In this document: piece after piece, positions 34,403 through 44,061 of the stretch | How positions within the stretch are numbered: position 1 is the stretch's first letter | Layout of the letters: every line of letters begins with the position of its first letter | Assembly: GCF_020544465.1 (NCBI RefSeq) | Contig: NZ_CP066126.1 | Span: 5,146,001 to 5,210,000 of the forward strand | Direction: 5' to 3' | Source: Chromobacterium rhizoryzae | Lineage (GTDB): Bacteria > Pseudomonadota > Gammaproteobacteria > Burkholderiales > Chromobacteriaceae | DNA: 64,000 nt | The notes under the pieces: generated by a model | Told to the model about the DNA's origin: nothing | Database searches by the model: none | Seen by the model: only the letters and a program-made list of their open reading frames with translations | Made by a program: the position numbers and the translations under genes

Positions 34403-36103
34403 TCAAGGCAGCCGCGTGATGCGGTTCAGCGCCGGCACCGCCACTGGCGAAGCGCTGGCGAAATAGCTCTCCAGCACATCCACGTCCACGCCGCCGCCCA
34501 CCCGGTTGCTCCCCTGGGTCAGCACGGTGAAGCCGTCGCCGCCGCCGGCGATGAAGTTGTTGACCTGCACCCGGTAGCTGGCCTGCGGATCGATGGCCAC
34601 GCCGTTGATCTTGATGCTGGGGATGTCCACCTTGGCGCCCGCCGGCGCCGACAGGCTCCAGCTATAGCTGAATCCCTTGGACACTTGCAGAATCTTGACC
34701 TTGGACGGATCGCTCCATTGCTGCTCCAGCAGCTGGTCGATCTGCGCGCCGCTCAGGGTCAGCGTGGTCATCACATTGCCGAAGGGCTGGGTGGTGAACA
34801 ATTGGTTGTACGTCACAGCGCCGCCGACGCCGGGAAGGATGTCGGCGCGCACGCCGCCCGGATTCATGAAGGCCACCACCGCGCCCTGGGCGGCGCCGGC
34901 CGCCAATTGCGCGTCGGCCACCACGTCGCCCAGCGCGGTTTCGCCGGCCGCGGACGGAGTGCGGTCCAGGGCGCCCGCCGCCTGGCCCACCACGCGGTTG
35001 GCCACCGGGGCCACCAAGTCCTTGTACAGCTTGACCAGATTGCTGACCGAGGCCAGCGGCGCGATGTCGCGCGCCACCACCCGGTTCTGCGCCTGGATGG
35101 AGCCGGGCTTGACGTCGCGGGTGGCCGGGTCCAGCACGAAGTCGATCTCGGTGAACAACTGACCGTAGTTCTTGGCGCTGGTCACCCGGCGGCCGTCGAT
35201 CACGCAGTTGTAGGCCTGATGGGTGTGGCCGGTGACCACCAGCTTCACCGCCGGGTCCAGCTTCTTGACGATGTCGACGATGGGGCCGGACACGCCGTTG
35301 CATTCATTGAAATTGCCGCTTTGATAGCCGCCCTCGTGCACCACCACCACCACGGCGGACACGCCCTGACGTTTCAGTTGCGGAATCAGCTGGTTCACCG
35401 TGGCCGCCTCGTCCTGGAAGCTCAAGCCCTTGATGCCGTCCGGCGACACGATTTCCGGCGTGCCTTTCAGCGTCATGCCGATGAAGGCCACCGGGATGCC
35501 GCCGAACTTCTTGATCTCGTAAGCGGGGAACAAGGTGCCGCCGTCGCTTTTCTTGACGTTGGCCGCCAGAAACTTGAACTTGGCACCGGCGAACTTGCCG
35601 TTCTGGCAGGAGGTGGTGGGCGCGCCCGTCTTGCAGCCGCCGTTCTGCATGCGCAGCAATTCCTGCTGGCCGTCGTCGAACTCATGGTTGCCGACGGCGT
35701 TGAGGTCCAGGCCCAGCAGATTCATCGCCTCGATGGTGGGCTCGTCGTGGAACAGGCCGGACACCAGCGGGCTGGCGCCGATCAGATCACCGGCCGACAC
35801 CACCACGGTGTTGGGCGATTTGGCGCGCAGCGATTGCACCCAGGCCGCCAGGTAATCAACGCCGCCGGCGTTGATCTTGATCGTCTTGCTCGGGTCGGCC
35901 GGATCCGGCACCGTCAGTTGGCCCGGCATGTCCAGATTGCCGTGGAAATCGTTGAAGGCGATCATCTTCACCGCCACCGGCTGGCGCGAGACGCCGGTGT
36001 TCTGGTCGCCCGGCCCCCAGCCGCCGGAGCCGGCGGAACAGCCGAACAGCGCCAGGCTCACCGCCAGGCACAAGCTCATGGTTTTCAGTTTCACGAAACG
36101 CAT
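34403..36103 (-). CDS. Lipoprotein 5'-nucleotidase / bifunctional metallophosphatase (UshA/NadN family)
   Basis: A 566-residue protein. A signal peptide with lipobox L-F-G-C (Cys22) is followed by a calcineurin-like phosphatase domain (FNDFHGNLD, GDLIGASPLVSG, GNHEFDDG, VTGHTHQAYNC) and a C-terminal nucleotide-binding domain (residues about 380-560; MNPGGVRAD.., NFIAGGGDGF). Such surface enzymes strip phosphate from nucleotides or cleave NAD for salvage. ATG at 36103; an ATG eight codons later has no better ribosome site. The upstream gap holds its promoter. Confidence 0.9.
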   Translation of the reverse strand: MRFVKLKTMSLCLAVSLALFGCSAGSGGWGPGDQNTGVSRQPVAVKMIAFNDFHGNLDMPGQLTVPDPADPSKTIKINAGGVDYLAAWVQSLRAKSPNTVVVSAGDLIGASPLVSGLFHDEPTIEAMNLLGLDLNAVGNHEFDDGQQELLRMQNGGCKTGAPTTSCQNGKFAGAKFKFLAANVKKSDGGTLFPAYEIKKFGGIPVAFIGMTLKGTPEIVSPDGIKGLSFQDEAATVNQLIPQLKRQGVSAVVVVVHEGGYQSGNFNECNGVSGPIVDIVKKLDPAVKLVVTGHTHQAYNCVIDGRRVTSAKNYGQLFTEIDFVLDPATRDVKPGSIQAQNRVVARDIAPLASVSNLVKLYKDLVAPVANRVVGQAAGALDRTPSAAGETALGDVVADAQLAAGAAQGAVVAFMNPGGVRADILPGVGGAVTYNQLFTTQPFGNVMTTLTLSGAQIDQLLEQQWSDPSKVKILQVSKGFSYSWSLSAPAGAKVDIPSIKINGVAIDPQASYRVQVNNFIAGGGDGFTVLTQGSNRVGGGVDVDVLESYFASASPVAVPALNRITRLP

Positions 36104-36274
36104 CCTTGTCTTGTTTGTTGTCGCGCGCACCGGCGCCGCCGGCCGCGACCGAATGAGGAGACGTCCGTCCACTGCCATGGACCGCGATAGACGCTCCGAT
36201 CGCGCGCACTATAGCAAAACAAAATGACAAAGAGTTAAAACTTTCGTGATGCGAAGCAACCCGCCATGCCGGCC

Positions 36275-36859
36275 TCAGTCGGCGCGCGGCTCCGCCTCCA
36301 GCGCCGCCAGCGCGTCCGCGGTGTTGAGATTGGGAAAGAGATGGTCGAAGCCGACTTCGACATGGTTAAGACCGGCCAGCCAACCGCGGATGGAACGGCC
36401 GCCGCCGGCCAGATAGGCGGCCAGTCCGGCGCGGAGGCCGGGCCCCAGCGCCAGCAGGCTGGGATGCCAGCCTTCGCGGTCGCGCGCGCTGGCGGCCTGG
36501 CGGCCGTTCGCCACTTCCGCCAGCAGCCGGTGCGAGAAATCGGCCGGCAGCCGCACCGCGTCGCAAGGCATCACCAGCCAGACCGCGCCGTCCTCGCGCT
36601 CCAGAGCCGCCAGCACCCCGGCCAGCGGCCCCGGATAATCCGGCAGGCTGTCCGGCAGCAGCGGGCAGCCAAAGCCGGTGTACACGTCCAGATTGCGATT
36701 GGCCGAGATCCACACCCGTTCGGGCGGCGGCATCTGCGCGGACAAGGCGGACAAGGCGTGCGCCAGCAGCGGCCGCCCGGACAATATCACCAGGCCCTTG
36801 TCGACGCCGCCCATGCGCGTGGCGCGGCCGCCGGCCAGAATCAGCGCCTGGTGGCTCAT
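36275..36859 (-). CDS. mobA: Molybdenum cofactor guanylyltransferase
   Basis: A 194-residue nucleotidyltransferase. It starts MSHQALILAGGRATRMGGVDKGL, the GTP-binding signature, with PDYPGPLAGVLAAL and MPCDAVRLP downstream. It joins GMP to molybdopterin to make the MGD form of the cofactor. ATGA overlap with moaE shows operon coupling. Confidence 0.93.
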   Translation of the reverse strand: MSHQALILAGGRATRMGGVDKGLVILSGRPLLAHALSALSAQMPPPERVWISANRNLDVYTGFGCPLLPDSLPDYPGPLAGVLAALEREDGAVWLVMPCDAVRLPADFSHRLLAEVANGRQAASARDREGWHPSLLALGPGLRAGLAAYLAGGGRSIRGWLAGLNHVEVGFDHLFPNLNTADALAALEAEPRAD

Positions 36860-37320
36860 TGCCAGCGTTCCGCCGCCTGGGCGTCGCTGTGTTTGGCCTC
36901 CACCCAGCGCTCGCGGCCGTCCGCCAGGATTTCCTTTTTCCAGAACGGCGCGTCCTGCTTCAGATAGTCCATCAGGAATTCCGCGGCGGCGAAGGCGTCG
37001 CGGCGGTGGCTGCTGGCCACCGCCACCAGCACGATGGGCTCGCCCAGCGCCAGCCGCCCCACGCGATGGATGACGGTGGCCGCCTGCAGCGGCCAACGCC
37101 GGCGCGCTTCCTCCACGATGGCCTCCAAGGCCTTTTCGGTCATGCCCGGATAATGCTCCAGCTCCAGCGCCGTCACATCGCGGCTGTCGCCGTAATCGCG
37201 CACCAGCCCGCTGAAGCTGACCACCGCGCCGCAGGCCGGGTTGCCGGACAGCGCGTCGATTTCCACGCCGGCGCTGAAACGCTGCGGCTGCACCCGCACC
37301 GTGAACGCGTCCATGCTCAT
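36856..37320 (-). CDS. moaE: Molybdopterin synthase, catalytic (large) subunit
   Basis: A 154-residue enzyme that transfers sulfur to precursor Z together with MoaD. Signatures: GAVVSFSGLVRDYGDSRDV, LELEHYPGMTEK, HRVGRLALGE, SSHRRDAFAA, and the active-site lysines in KQDAPFWKKE. The start overlaps the moaD stop as ATGA. Confidence 0.95.
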   Translation of the reverse strand: MSMDAFTVRVQPQRFSAGVEIDALSGNPACGAVVSFSGLVRDYGDSRDVTALELEHYPGMTEKALEAIVEEARRRWPLQAATVIHRVGRLALGEPIVLVAVASSHRRDAFAAAEFLMDYLKQDAPFWKKEILADGRERWVEAKHSDAQAAERWQ

Positions 37321-37568
37321 CCTCCGGTCACCGGCGGAAACACCGCCACTTCGTCGCCGTCGCTCAGAACGGAGTCCAACCGCGCCATCTGCTGGTTCAC
37401 CGCCACGCGGAACACCCGGTCGGCGGCCAGTTCCCGCGACCAGGCCTCGCCGCGCAGCCGCAACTCCACCAGCAGTTCCTCCACCGTGGCCGCGTCGCTG
37501 TCCAAATGTTCGCTCTCCAGGCCGAACTCGTCCCGCAAGCGGGCAAAATACAAAAGATTCAGTTTCAT
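37317..37568 (-). CDS. moaD: Molybdopterin synthase, small (sulfur-carrier) subunit
   Basis: An 83-residue ubiquitin-like protein ending in the required V-T-G-G, where the thiocarboxylate forms. First gene of the moaD-moaE-mobA unit. moaA, moaB and moaC are not here, so cofactor genes are split across the genome. Confidence 0.93.
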   Translation of the reverse strand: MKLNLLYFARLRDEFGLESEHLDSDAATVEELLVELRLRGEAWSRELAADRVFRVAVNQQMARLDSVLSDGDEVAVFPPVTGG

Positions 37569-37642
37569 CGCCTGCCTCTGCGCAGTTGAGCGGATACCGC
37601 AGTGTAAGCAATCCGCGCCGGGCCTCCAATACGTCAAGGTGG

Positions 37643-38467
37643 CTAGGCCAGACTGGAACGCAAGCGCCGCAGCAAGGCACCAGCGGTCGCCGCATCCTCC
37701 ACACGCCCCGCCGTACACTCGGTCACGCCAGCCCCCACTAGAGTGACACGCTCAGTAATCGCGTCGATCACCTGATGCAGTCTTTCCAAGGCCAGTCCCC
37801 CGGGTGTTGGACAGCACACCCAAGGATGGCTTTCCGGGTCTAACACATCCAAATCCAGGTGGATATAACAAGGCCAGCCGGGATTCAACGCCTCTGCAAC
37901 GCAGCCGGGGTTCTCCGCCATCGCCTCCACGCTGAACAAACGCAGCCGCGTAGCGTCTATCCAATCCCGTTCCGCGGTGTCCAAATTGCGTTGACCGGCC
38001 AGGATCACTTGCTCCGATGCTAGCTTCGTGCTCAGCAGCGCCAGCATCAACGGGTGCCCTTCTCCCATCAGCAAGCGCAAGGGCATGCCATGAAAGTGTC
38101 CGCTGGGCGAACTGGCCGGGGTATTCAAATCTCCATGCGCGTCCAGCCAGACCACATTGAGCCGGCCCTGCAAACAATGGTTCAGATAAGCCAGCGGCGC
38201 CACCTCTACACCGCAATCCCCGCCGCAAACCAGGAGCCGCTCCGGCTGCCGTTGTTGCAGCAACCGCCAGCAAGATTGCTGCTGCGCCAGCAAAGCCTCT
38301 AGATGATCGATGCCATCCTGTCGTTCCGTTGCCGGCGTCGCCGTCAATGCCACCCGTTGCGCAGAGATCAAGCCCGCCGCCTGCTGCGCATGGATCGCGC
38401 CTTCCGCCAATGCCTGACACGCTCCAGTCCCCTGCCACTGTGGAAACACGATTTCCAAATACCCCAT
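37643..38467 (-). CDS. Arginase-family hydrolase with a Cys in the first metal motif
   Basis: A 274-residue ureohydrolase-fold protein. The second and third metal motifs are intact: D-A-H-G-D-L-N-T-P-A-S-S with S-G-H-F-H-G-M, and H-L-D-L-D-V-L-D-P. The first motif reads G-G-D-C-G-V where arginases have G-G-D-H-S, so one manganese ligand is changed. The N-T-P..S-G..H-G-M block is closer to arginase than to agmatinase. Codon use looks less GC-biased than the neighbours (not computed). The substrate cannot be assigned; it is not part of the hut or mo genes. Confidence 0.8.
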   Translation of the reverse strand: MGYLEIVFPQWQGTGACQALAEGAIHAQQAAGLISAQRVALTATPATERQDGIDHLEALLAQQQSCWRLLQQRQPERLLVCGGDCGVEVAPLAYLNHCLQGRLNVVWLDAHGDLNTPASSPSGHFHGMPLRLLMGEGHPLMLALLSTKLASEQVILAGQRNLDTAERDWIDATRLRLFSVEAMAENPGCVAEALNPGWPCYIHLDLDVLDPESHPWVCCPTPGGLALERLHQVIDAITERVTLVGAGVTECTAGRVEDAATAGALLRRLRSSLA

Positions 38468-38536
38468 TGCCCCCTCCTGACGCCAGAGTAAAGAACCAGC
38501 CTAATGCGCCGGTGGGGACAAGTCATGGCGCAATGC

Positions 38537-38562
38537 AAAAAGCCGCTCTGACGAGCGGCTTT
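38537..38562 (-). terminator. Terminator of fba
   Basis: The stem AAAGCCGCTC / GAGCGGCTTT with loop of four is followed on the minus strand by TTTTTGC. Confidence 0.88.
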
Positions 38563-38585
38563 AGGAATGCACGATGCGGCGACGC

Positions 38586-39650
38586 TTACTTAACGATCTG
38601 CGCCAGCTCGCCCTTCAGGTATTTATTGGCCATGGCGTCCAGGTTGATCGCCTTGATCTTGCTGGCCTGACCGGCGGAACCGAACGCCTCGTAGCGGGCG
38701 ATACAGATGTCGCGCATCGCGTCGGTGGACACTTTCAGGTATTTGCGCGGATCGAACTCGGCCGGATGCTGGGCCAGGAAGCGGCGGATGGCGCCGGTGG
38801 AGGCCAGGCGCAGGTCGGTGTCGATATTGACCTTGCGCACGCCGTGCTTGATGCCTTCCACGATCTCTTCCACCGGCACGCCGTAGGTTTCGCCCAGATC
38901 GCCGCCGAACTCGTTGATGATCTGCAGCCATTCCTGCGGCACGCTGGAGGAGCCGTGCATCACCAGGTGGGTGTTGGGGATGCGGGCGTGGATTTCCTTG
39001 ATGCGGTCGATGCGCAGCACGTCGCCGGTGGGCTTCTTGCTGAATTTGTAAGCGCCGTGGCTGGTGCCGATGGCGATGGCCAACGCGTCCACGCCGGTGT
39101 CCTTGACGAACTGGGCGGCTTCTTCCGGATCGGTCAGCAGCTGGCTGTGGTCCAGCACGCCTTCGGCGCCCACGCCGTCTTCTTCGCCGGCCATGCCGGT
39201 TTCCAGGCTGCCCAGGCAGCCGATCTCGCCTTCCACCGACACGCCGCAGGCGTGGGCGAAATTAACCACGGTGCGGGTCACGTCCACGTTGTAGGCGTAG
39301 TCGGCCGGGGTCTTGCCGTCGCTTTTCAGCGAGCCGTCCATCATCACCGAGGAGAAGCCGAGCTGGATAGAACGCTGGCACACGTCCGGGCTGGTGCCGT
39401 GGTCCTGGTGCATCACCACCGGGATGTGCGGAAACTCTTCCACCGCGGCCAGGATCATGTGGCGCAGGAAGGGCGCGCCGGCGTATTTGCGCGCGCCGGC
39501 GGAGGCCTGCACGATCACCGGGGCGTTCACCTTGTCGGCGGCCTCCATGATGGCGCGCATCTGCTCCAGGTTGTTGACGTTGAAGGCCGGCAGGCCGTAG
39601 CCGAATTCCGCTGCGTGGTCCAGCAGCTGACGCATGGAAACGAGAGCCAT
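38586..39650 (-). CDS. fba: Fructose-bisphosphate aldolase, class II
   Basis: A 354-residue zinc aldolase that splits fructose 1,6-bisphosphate in glycolysis and works in reverse in gluconeogenesis. Signatures: [40 protein letters not shown] (metal and loop), [22 protein letters not shown]. The length and insert are of the class IIA/CbbA type. Last gene of the leftward tkt-gapA-pgk-fba set, with a strong terminator after it. Confidence 0.96.
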   Translation of the reverse strand: MALVSMRQLLDHAAEFGYGLPAFNVNNLEQMRAIMEAADKVNAPVIVQASAGARKYAGAPFLRHMILAAVEEFPHIPVVMHQDHGTSPDVCQRSIQLGFSSVMMDGSLKSDGKTPADYAYNVDVTRTVVNFAHACGVSVEGEIGCLGSLETGMAGEEDGVGAEGVLDHSQLLTDPEEAAQFVKDTGVDALAIAIGTSHGAYKFSKKPTGDVLRIDRIKEIHARIPNTHLVMHGSSSVPQEWLQIINEFGGDLGETYGVPVEEIVEGIKHGVRKVNIDTDLRLASTGAIRRFLAQHPAEFDPRKYLKVSTDAMRDICIARYEAFGSAGQASKIKAINLDAMANKYLKGELAQIVK

Positions 39651-39736
39651 GGTGTTCAATCTCCGCAAACTGCTCCGCCGGGGCGGAGCATGGTTGGCGC
39701 CCGGACCGCGCGGCGGCCCGAGGCGAATTCATCAAT

Positions 39737-40366
39737 TCAGTGTCTGGACACGCCGGACAACAACAGGCCGGCGCCGACGAAAGCGCCGCCGGACACTTTG
39801 TTGACCAGCTTGAGGCGCCGCGCGCTGTTCAGCCAGCCGGCCAAACGCGCGCCGCCGCCGGCGTAAGCCAGCTGCCAGGACGCCTCGATCACGTAAAACG
39901 TCGCCGCCAGGATCGCCAACTGCGGCCCCTGCGGCTGCTGCGCGTTCATGAACTGCGGGAACAGCGCGGTAAAAAAGATAAAGGCCTTGGGGTTGCTCAT
40001 CGCCACCAGAAAGCCGGTGCGGAACATGCCCCAGGGCGTGTGCTTGCCGGACGCCGCCTCGCGGATTTCCTCCACCGGCTGCGGCTGGCTGCGCCAGGTC
40101 TTGATCCCCAGATAGATCAAATACGCGGCGCCGGCGTATTTTACCAAGGAAAACAGCAGTTCGGAGGTGGCTAGCACCGCGCCCAGTCCGGCGGCGGAGC
40201 CGAACATGATCAAACCCAGCGCCGTCATCAGGCCAAGACAAGTCATCAGCGTGCGCCGCACCCCGTAGTGAATGCCGTGGGTCATCGCCAGCAACATATT
40301 GGGGCCGGGCGTGGCCGAGACGAAAAACACGGTGGTGACGAACAGCAACCAGGTATTGAGCGACAT
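39737..40366 (-). CDS. LysE/RhtB-family exporter
   Basis: A 209-residue membrane protein with about six helices. It has V-S-A-T-P-G-P-N-M-L near the N-terminus and MSNPKAFIFFTALFPQF in the centre, both family signatures. It exports amino acids or derivatives; substrate unknown. It sits between pgk and fba where many relatives carry pyruvate kinase. GGAG lies before the ATG at 40366. Confidence 0.88.
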   Translation of the reverse strand: MSLNTWLLFVTTVFFVSATPGPNMLLAMTHGIHYGVRRTLMTCLGLMTALGLIMFGSAAGLGAVLATSELLFSLVKYAGAAYLIYLGIKTWRSQPQPVEEIREAASGKHTPWGMFRTGFLVAMSNPKAFIFFTALFPQFMNAQQPQGPQLAILAATFYVIEASWQLAYAGGGARLAGWLNSARRLKLVNKVSGGAFVGAGLLLSGVSRH

Positions 40367-40456
40367 GGATATCTCCGGCGGGTGGGCCATCAGAATGAAA
40401 CGGCGGCGAATACGCCAGTGTAACGCAAGCCATTCATCCCGATAGCCTTTTTCCCC

Positions 40457-41632
40457 TCAGCCCGCGCGCTCGCCCAGGATGGCCACCGCCGGCAGCTCCT
40501 TGCCTTCCAGGAACTCCAGGAAGGCGCCGCCGCCGGTGGAGATGTAGCTGATGTCGTCGGTGATGCCGTACTTGGCGATGGCGGCCAGGGTGTCGCCGCC
40601 GCCGGCGATGGAGAAGGCCGGCGAAGCCGCGATGGCCTGGGCCAGGGTCTTGGTGCCGCCGCCGAACTGCTCGAACTCGAACACGCCCACCGGGCCGTTC
40701 CACACCACGGTGCCGGCCTGGGCGATGATGGCGGCCAGCGCCTGCGCGGAATCCGGGCCGATGTCCAGAATCATGTCGTCGGCCTCCACCTCCGCCGCGC
40801 TCTTGGTCACGGCGGCGGCGGTTTCGGCGAACTCCTTGGCGCAGACCACGTCAGCCGGCAACGGCACATCGCCGCCGCGGGCGCGAATCTTGGCGATCAC
40901 TTTTTTGGCCTCGTCGACCAGCTCGGCTTCGGCCAGCGATTTGCCTATGGCCTTGCCCTCGGCCAGCAAGAAGGTGTTGGCGATGCCGCCGCCCACGATC
41001 AACTGGTCCACCTTGTCGGCCAGCGATTCCAGAATGGTCAACTTGGTGGACACCTTGGAGCCGGCGACAATGGCCACCAGCGGCCGCGCCGGCGCTTGCA
41101 AGGCCTTGCCCAGCGCTTCCAGCTCGGCGGAGAGCAGCACGCCGGCGCAGGCGGCCGGCGCGAACTGGGCCACCGCGTGGGTGGAGGCTTCGGCGCGGTG
41201 GGCGGTGCCGAAGGCGTCGTTGACGAACACGTCGCACAAGGCGGCGTAGGCGCGGCCCAGGTCGGCGTTGTTCTTTTTCTCGCCCTTGTTCAGGCGCACG
41301 TTTTCCAGCATCGCCACTTCGCCGGGCGCCACGCTGAGGCCGGACTGCCAGTCCGCCACCAGGCGCACCGGCCGGCCCAGCAGGCCGGACAGGCGCTCCA
41401 CCACCGGCGCCAGACTGTCTTCCGGCTTGGGCTCGCCCTCGGTGGGGCGGCCCAGATGGGTCATCAGGATCACGCCGGCGCCGGCTTTCAGGCACAGCTC
41501 GATGGACGGCAGGCTGGCGCGGATGCGGGTATCGTCGCCGATGACGCCGTTTTTCACCGGCACGTTCATGTCCACGCGGATCAGCACGCGCTTGCCGGCC
41601 AGGGCCTGTTCGGAAAGTTTATTGAATTTCAT
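40457..41632 (-). CDS. pgk: Phosphoglycerate kinase
   Basis: A 391-residue two-domain kinase that makes ATP from 1,3-bisphosphoglycerate. Signatures: [58 protein letters not shown], and the C-terminal GGGDTLAAI. The ATG at 41632 lies inside the 3' end of the preceding gene (14-base overlap), so translation is probably coupled to it. Confidence 0.97.
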   Translation of the reverse strand: MKFNKLSEQALAGKRVLIRVDMNVPVKNGVIGDDTRIRASLPSIELCLKAGAGVILMTHLGRPTEGEPKPEDSLAPVVERLSGLLGRPVRLVADWQSGLSVAPGEVAMLENVRLNKGEKKNNADLGRAYAALCDVFVNDAFGTAHRAEASTHAVAQFAPAACAGVLLSAELEALGKALQAPARPLVAIVAGSKVSTKLTILESLADKVDQLIVGGGIANTFLLAEGKAIGKSLAEAELVDEAKKVIAKIRARGGDVPLPADVVCAKEFAETAAAVTKSAAEVEADDMILDIGPDSAQALAAIIAQAGTVVWNGPVGVFEFEQFGGGTKTLAQAIAASPAFSIAGGGDTLAAIAKYGITDDISYISTGGGAFLEFLEGKELPAVAILGERAG

Positions 41633-42734
41633 CGTTCGCTCGCTCGGGTTTGGATTCGCTTGTCGATTGATTCATCGGCGCAGGCTCCGGCTTGGCGCCG
41701 GGGCGGCCGCATTTTTTGCAGTACGGAAAAAAGGCGAAATTGCGCGCGCCGCAGTCGCAGCCGCGGAACAGCTGCAGGCCGCAGTGCACGCAGTAGTCGG
41801 CGTCGTCGCCGGCAATATTGTATTGATGGTCGCAGGACGGGCAAGTTTTCTTCTGGTAGGCGCCCAAGGCCTGGGCGTAGGCCACGTGGCGCGCGCGCTC
41901 GCTCTGGCTTTGCTGCAGCTCGGCGCGCTTTTTCTCGGCGTAGCGCTGGAAGGCCTGAATCATGCGCAGGCCGGCGAACACCGTCAGCGCGATGCCGACG
42001 GCCAGCCGCACATAGCCGCCAAAATTGGGCAGATAGGGCAGCAGTTCGACGAAGAAGGCGAACAGCGCGAACAGGCCGAAGCCGTAAACGAAGAACCAGT
42101 AACGATGCGTCCGATAGCGGCTGAACAGCCATACCGCCAGCAAGAGCAGCGGCAGGATCACCGCCAGCCGCAGCAGGAACACTTTCAACTCGAAACGCTG
42201 GTAGGCCTGCTGGTAACGGTCCTGGGCGACGGCATCCACCCGGGCGATCTCTTCTTGCAGCGTTTGCCGGCTCCGCTCCAGCGCGCGCAGGCCGTCGCTC
42301 GCCCGGTCTTCCTTCTGCTGCCATTGCAGGATCTGCGCCTGCAGGGCGTCCAGTTCCCGGGTGCGGCGGCTGACTTCGGCGCTTTGCTGCGGATCGGCGC
42401 TGGCGGCGCGGCTGGCCAGCCAGTTGGCCAGGCCCTTGCGCTGAGTCTGGTAATTGCGTTCCAGCTGCTCGCGGGTGGCGCCGAGGTTTTCCAGCTGGGC
42501 GCGCTGCGCGTCGTTCTGGCGCTGCAAAACCTGCTGCCGCTGCCGCAGCGGCTCGATGCCGGCCTGCTGCTGCAGCGTTTCCAGCTGCGGCGGGCCGCCG
42601 TCCGGCACGTAGAACAGATCGCGGATCACCAATTCGCCCAGATTGGACAGAAAGCCGGCGAACACCAAAGCCACCAGCCAGGAGGCCAGCCGGACCCATT
42701 TTTCCGGGCGGGACAATGCTTGGTTCTGTCGCAT
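41619..42734 (-). CDS. Membrane protein with coiled coil and C-terminal zinc ribbons, overlapping pgk
   Basis: A 371-residue protein of unknown function. Order: TM helix (about 15-35), a long coiled coil (about 48-160, Q/R/E-rich), a cluster of two to three TM helices (about 175-260), then a cytoplasmic tail with CxxC pairs (CPSC, CVHC, CDCG, CKKC) forming zinc ribbons, and a disordered end. GGAG precedes the ATG at 42734. Its TAA lies 14 bases inside pgk. Position between gapA and pgk suggests co-expression with glycolysis; no family was recognised. Confidence 0.72.
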   Translation of the reverse strand: MRQNQALSRPEKWVRLASWLVALVFAGFLSNLGELVIRDLFYVPDGGPPQLETLQQQAGIEPLRQRQQVLQRQNDAQRAQLENLGATREQLERNYQTQRKGLANWLASRAASADPQQSAEVSRRTRELDALQAQILQWQQKEDRASDGLRALERSRQTLQEEIARVDAVAQDRYQQAYQRFELKVFLLRLAVILPLLLLAVWLFSRYRTHRYWFFVYGFGLFALFAFFVELLPYLPNFGGYVRLAVGIALTVFAGLRMIQAFQRYAEKKRAELQQSQSERARHVAYAQALGAYQKKTCPSCDHQYNIAGDDADYCVHCGLQLFRGCDCGARNFAFFPYCKKCGRPGAKPEPAPMNQSTSESKPERANDEIQ

Positions 42735-42864
42735 GCTGCTCTCCTGTGACGGCGGTTCAGCGGGGGGCGATATCGGCGATCGCCCGGCAAGTGTATGCCA
42801 AAAAAACGGCCCTACCTTAACACCAATCAAATGCCGGTGGATGTAGCGCCCGCGCTAGCGGACG

Positions 42865-42903
42865 CAAAAAATCCGGGCCGGCAACGCATGCCGGCCCGGA
42901 TTT
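42865..42903 (-). terminator. Terminator of gapA
   Basis: The stem AATCCGGGCCGGC / GCCGGCCCGGATT is followed on the minus strand by a T-run (TTTTTTGCG). Confidence 0.85.
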
Positions 42904-42920
42904 CCTGGATCACTTCGTCG

Positions 42921-43931
42921 TCAGCAAGCGAACATCGCGCGCGCGGTGCGCAGCATCTGGCAGCTGAAACCCCATTCATTGTCGTACCAGGCCAGCACTT
43001 TCACCATATTGCCGCCGGTCACCTTGGTCAGCGTGGAGTCGAAGGTGGAGGCTTCTTCGGTGTGGTTGAAGTCGCCGGACACCAGCGGCAGGGTGTTGTA
43101 GCCCAGGATGCCCTTCATCGCGCTGTTGGACGCTTCCTTCAGGATGTCGTTGACCTCGTCCTTGGTGGTGTCGCGCGCGGCGCTGAACGTCAGGTCCACC
43201 AGCGACACGTTGATGGTGGGCACGCGCACCGAGAAACCGTCCAGCTTGCCCTTCAGCTCCGGCAGCACCAGGCCCACGGCCTTGGCCGCGCCGGTCTTGG
43301 TCGGAATCATATTGTCGGTGGCGGAGCGGGCGCGGCGCAGGTCCTTGTGCTTGACGTCGGTCAGCACCTGGTCGTTGGTGAAGGCGTGAATGGTGGTCAT
43401 CAGGCCTTTCTTGATGCCGATGGCCTGGTGCAGCGCCTTGGCCACCGGGGCCAGGCAGTTGGTGGTGCAGCTGGCATTGGACACCACGGTCATTTCCGGC
43501 TTCAGCACGTCGTGATTGACGCCGTAAACGATGGTGGCGTCGACATCGTCGCCGCCCGGCGCGGAAATCAGCACCTTCTTGGCGCCGGCGTCCAGGTGGG
43601 CCTGGCATTTTTCCTTGCTGGTGAAGGCGCCGGTGCATTCCAGCACCAGATCCACGTCCAGCGCTTTCCACGGCAGTTCCGCCGGGTTGCGGGTGCTGAA
43701 GAACGGGATTTTGTCGCCGTTCAGGATCAGGTGGGCGTCGTCCTGCTCGACCTCGCCGGGGAAACGGCCGTGCACGGTGTCGAACTTGGTCAGGTGGGCA
43801 TTGATGTTGAGATCGCCGGTGGCGTTGACGGCCACTACTTTGAAATCGTCATGCAGCTGGTTTTCGTAGATGGCGCGCAGTACCTGGCGGCCGATGCGGC
43901 CGTAACCATTGATGGCGATGCGGATAGTCAT
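42921..43931 (-). CDS. gapA: Glyceraldehyde-3-phosphate dehydrogenase
   Basis: A 336-residue enzyme. INGYGRIGR binds [15 protein letters not shown] carries the catalytic Cys, and [13 protein letters not shown] and W-Y-D-N-E-W-G-F-S are present. It oxidises glyceraldehyde 3-phosphate with phosphate to 1,3-bisphosphoglycerate, the substrate of the adjacent pgk. ATG at 43931. A terminator follows, so it can be expressed as a single unit. Confidence 0.97.
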   Translation of the reverse strand: MTIRIAINGYGRIGRQVLRAIYENQLHDDFKVVAVNATGDLNINAHLTKFDTVHGRFPGEVEQDDAHLILNGDKIPFFSTRNPAELPWKALDVDLVLECTGAFTSKEKCQAHLDAGAKKVLISAPGGDDVDATIVYGVNHDVLKPEMTVVSNASCTTNCLAPVAKALHQAIGIKKGLMTTIHAFTNDQVLTDVKHKDLRRARSATDNMIPTKTGAAKAVGLVLPELKGKLDGFSVRVPTINVSLVDLTFSAARDTTKDEVNDILKEASNSAMKGILGYNTLPLVSGDFNHTEEASTFDSTLTKVTGGNMVKVLAWYDNEWGFSCQMLRTARAMFAC

Positions 43932-44024
43932 GCTTCTAAATCTCCTGGGGACGATCCGGAGCGCCCGGTTTCCCGGCCGGCGCTCCGCGTGTTGTGTAGT
44001 GCGTCCACTACATGAAACGGCGAA

Positions 44025-44054
44025 CAAAAGGCCATTGCTTTCGCAATGGCCTGT
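44025..44054 (-). terminator. Terminator of tkt
   Basis: The stem AGGCCATTGC / GCAATGGCCT with loop TTTC is followed on the minus strand by TTTTGTTCG. Confidence 0.85.
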
Positions 44055-44061
44055 CTTTACA

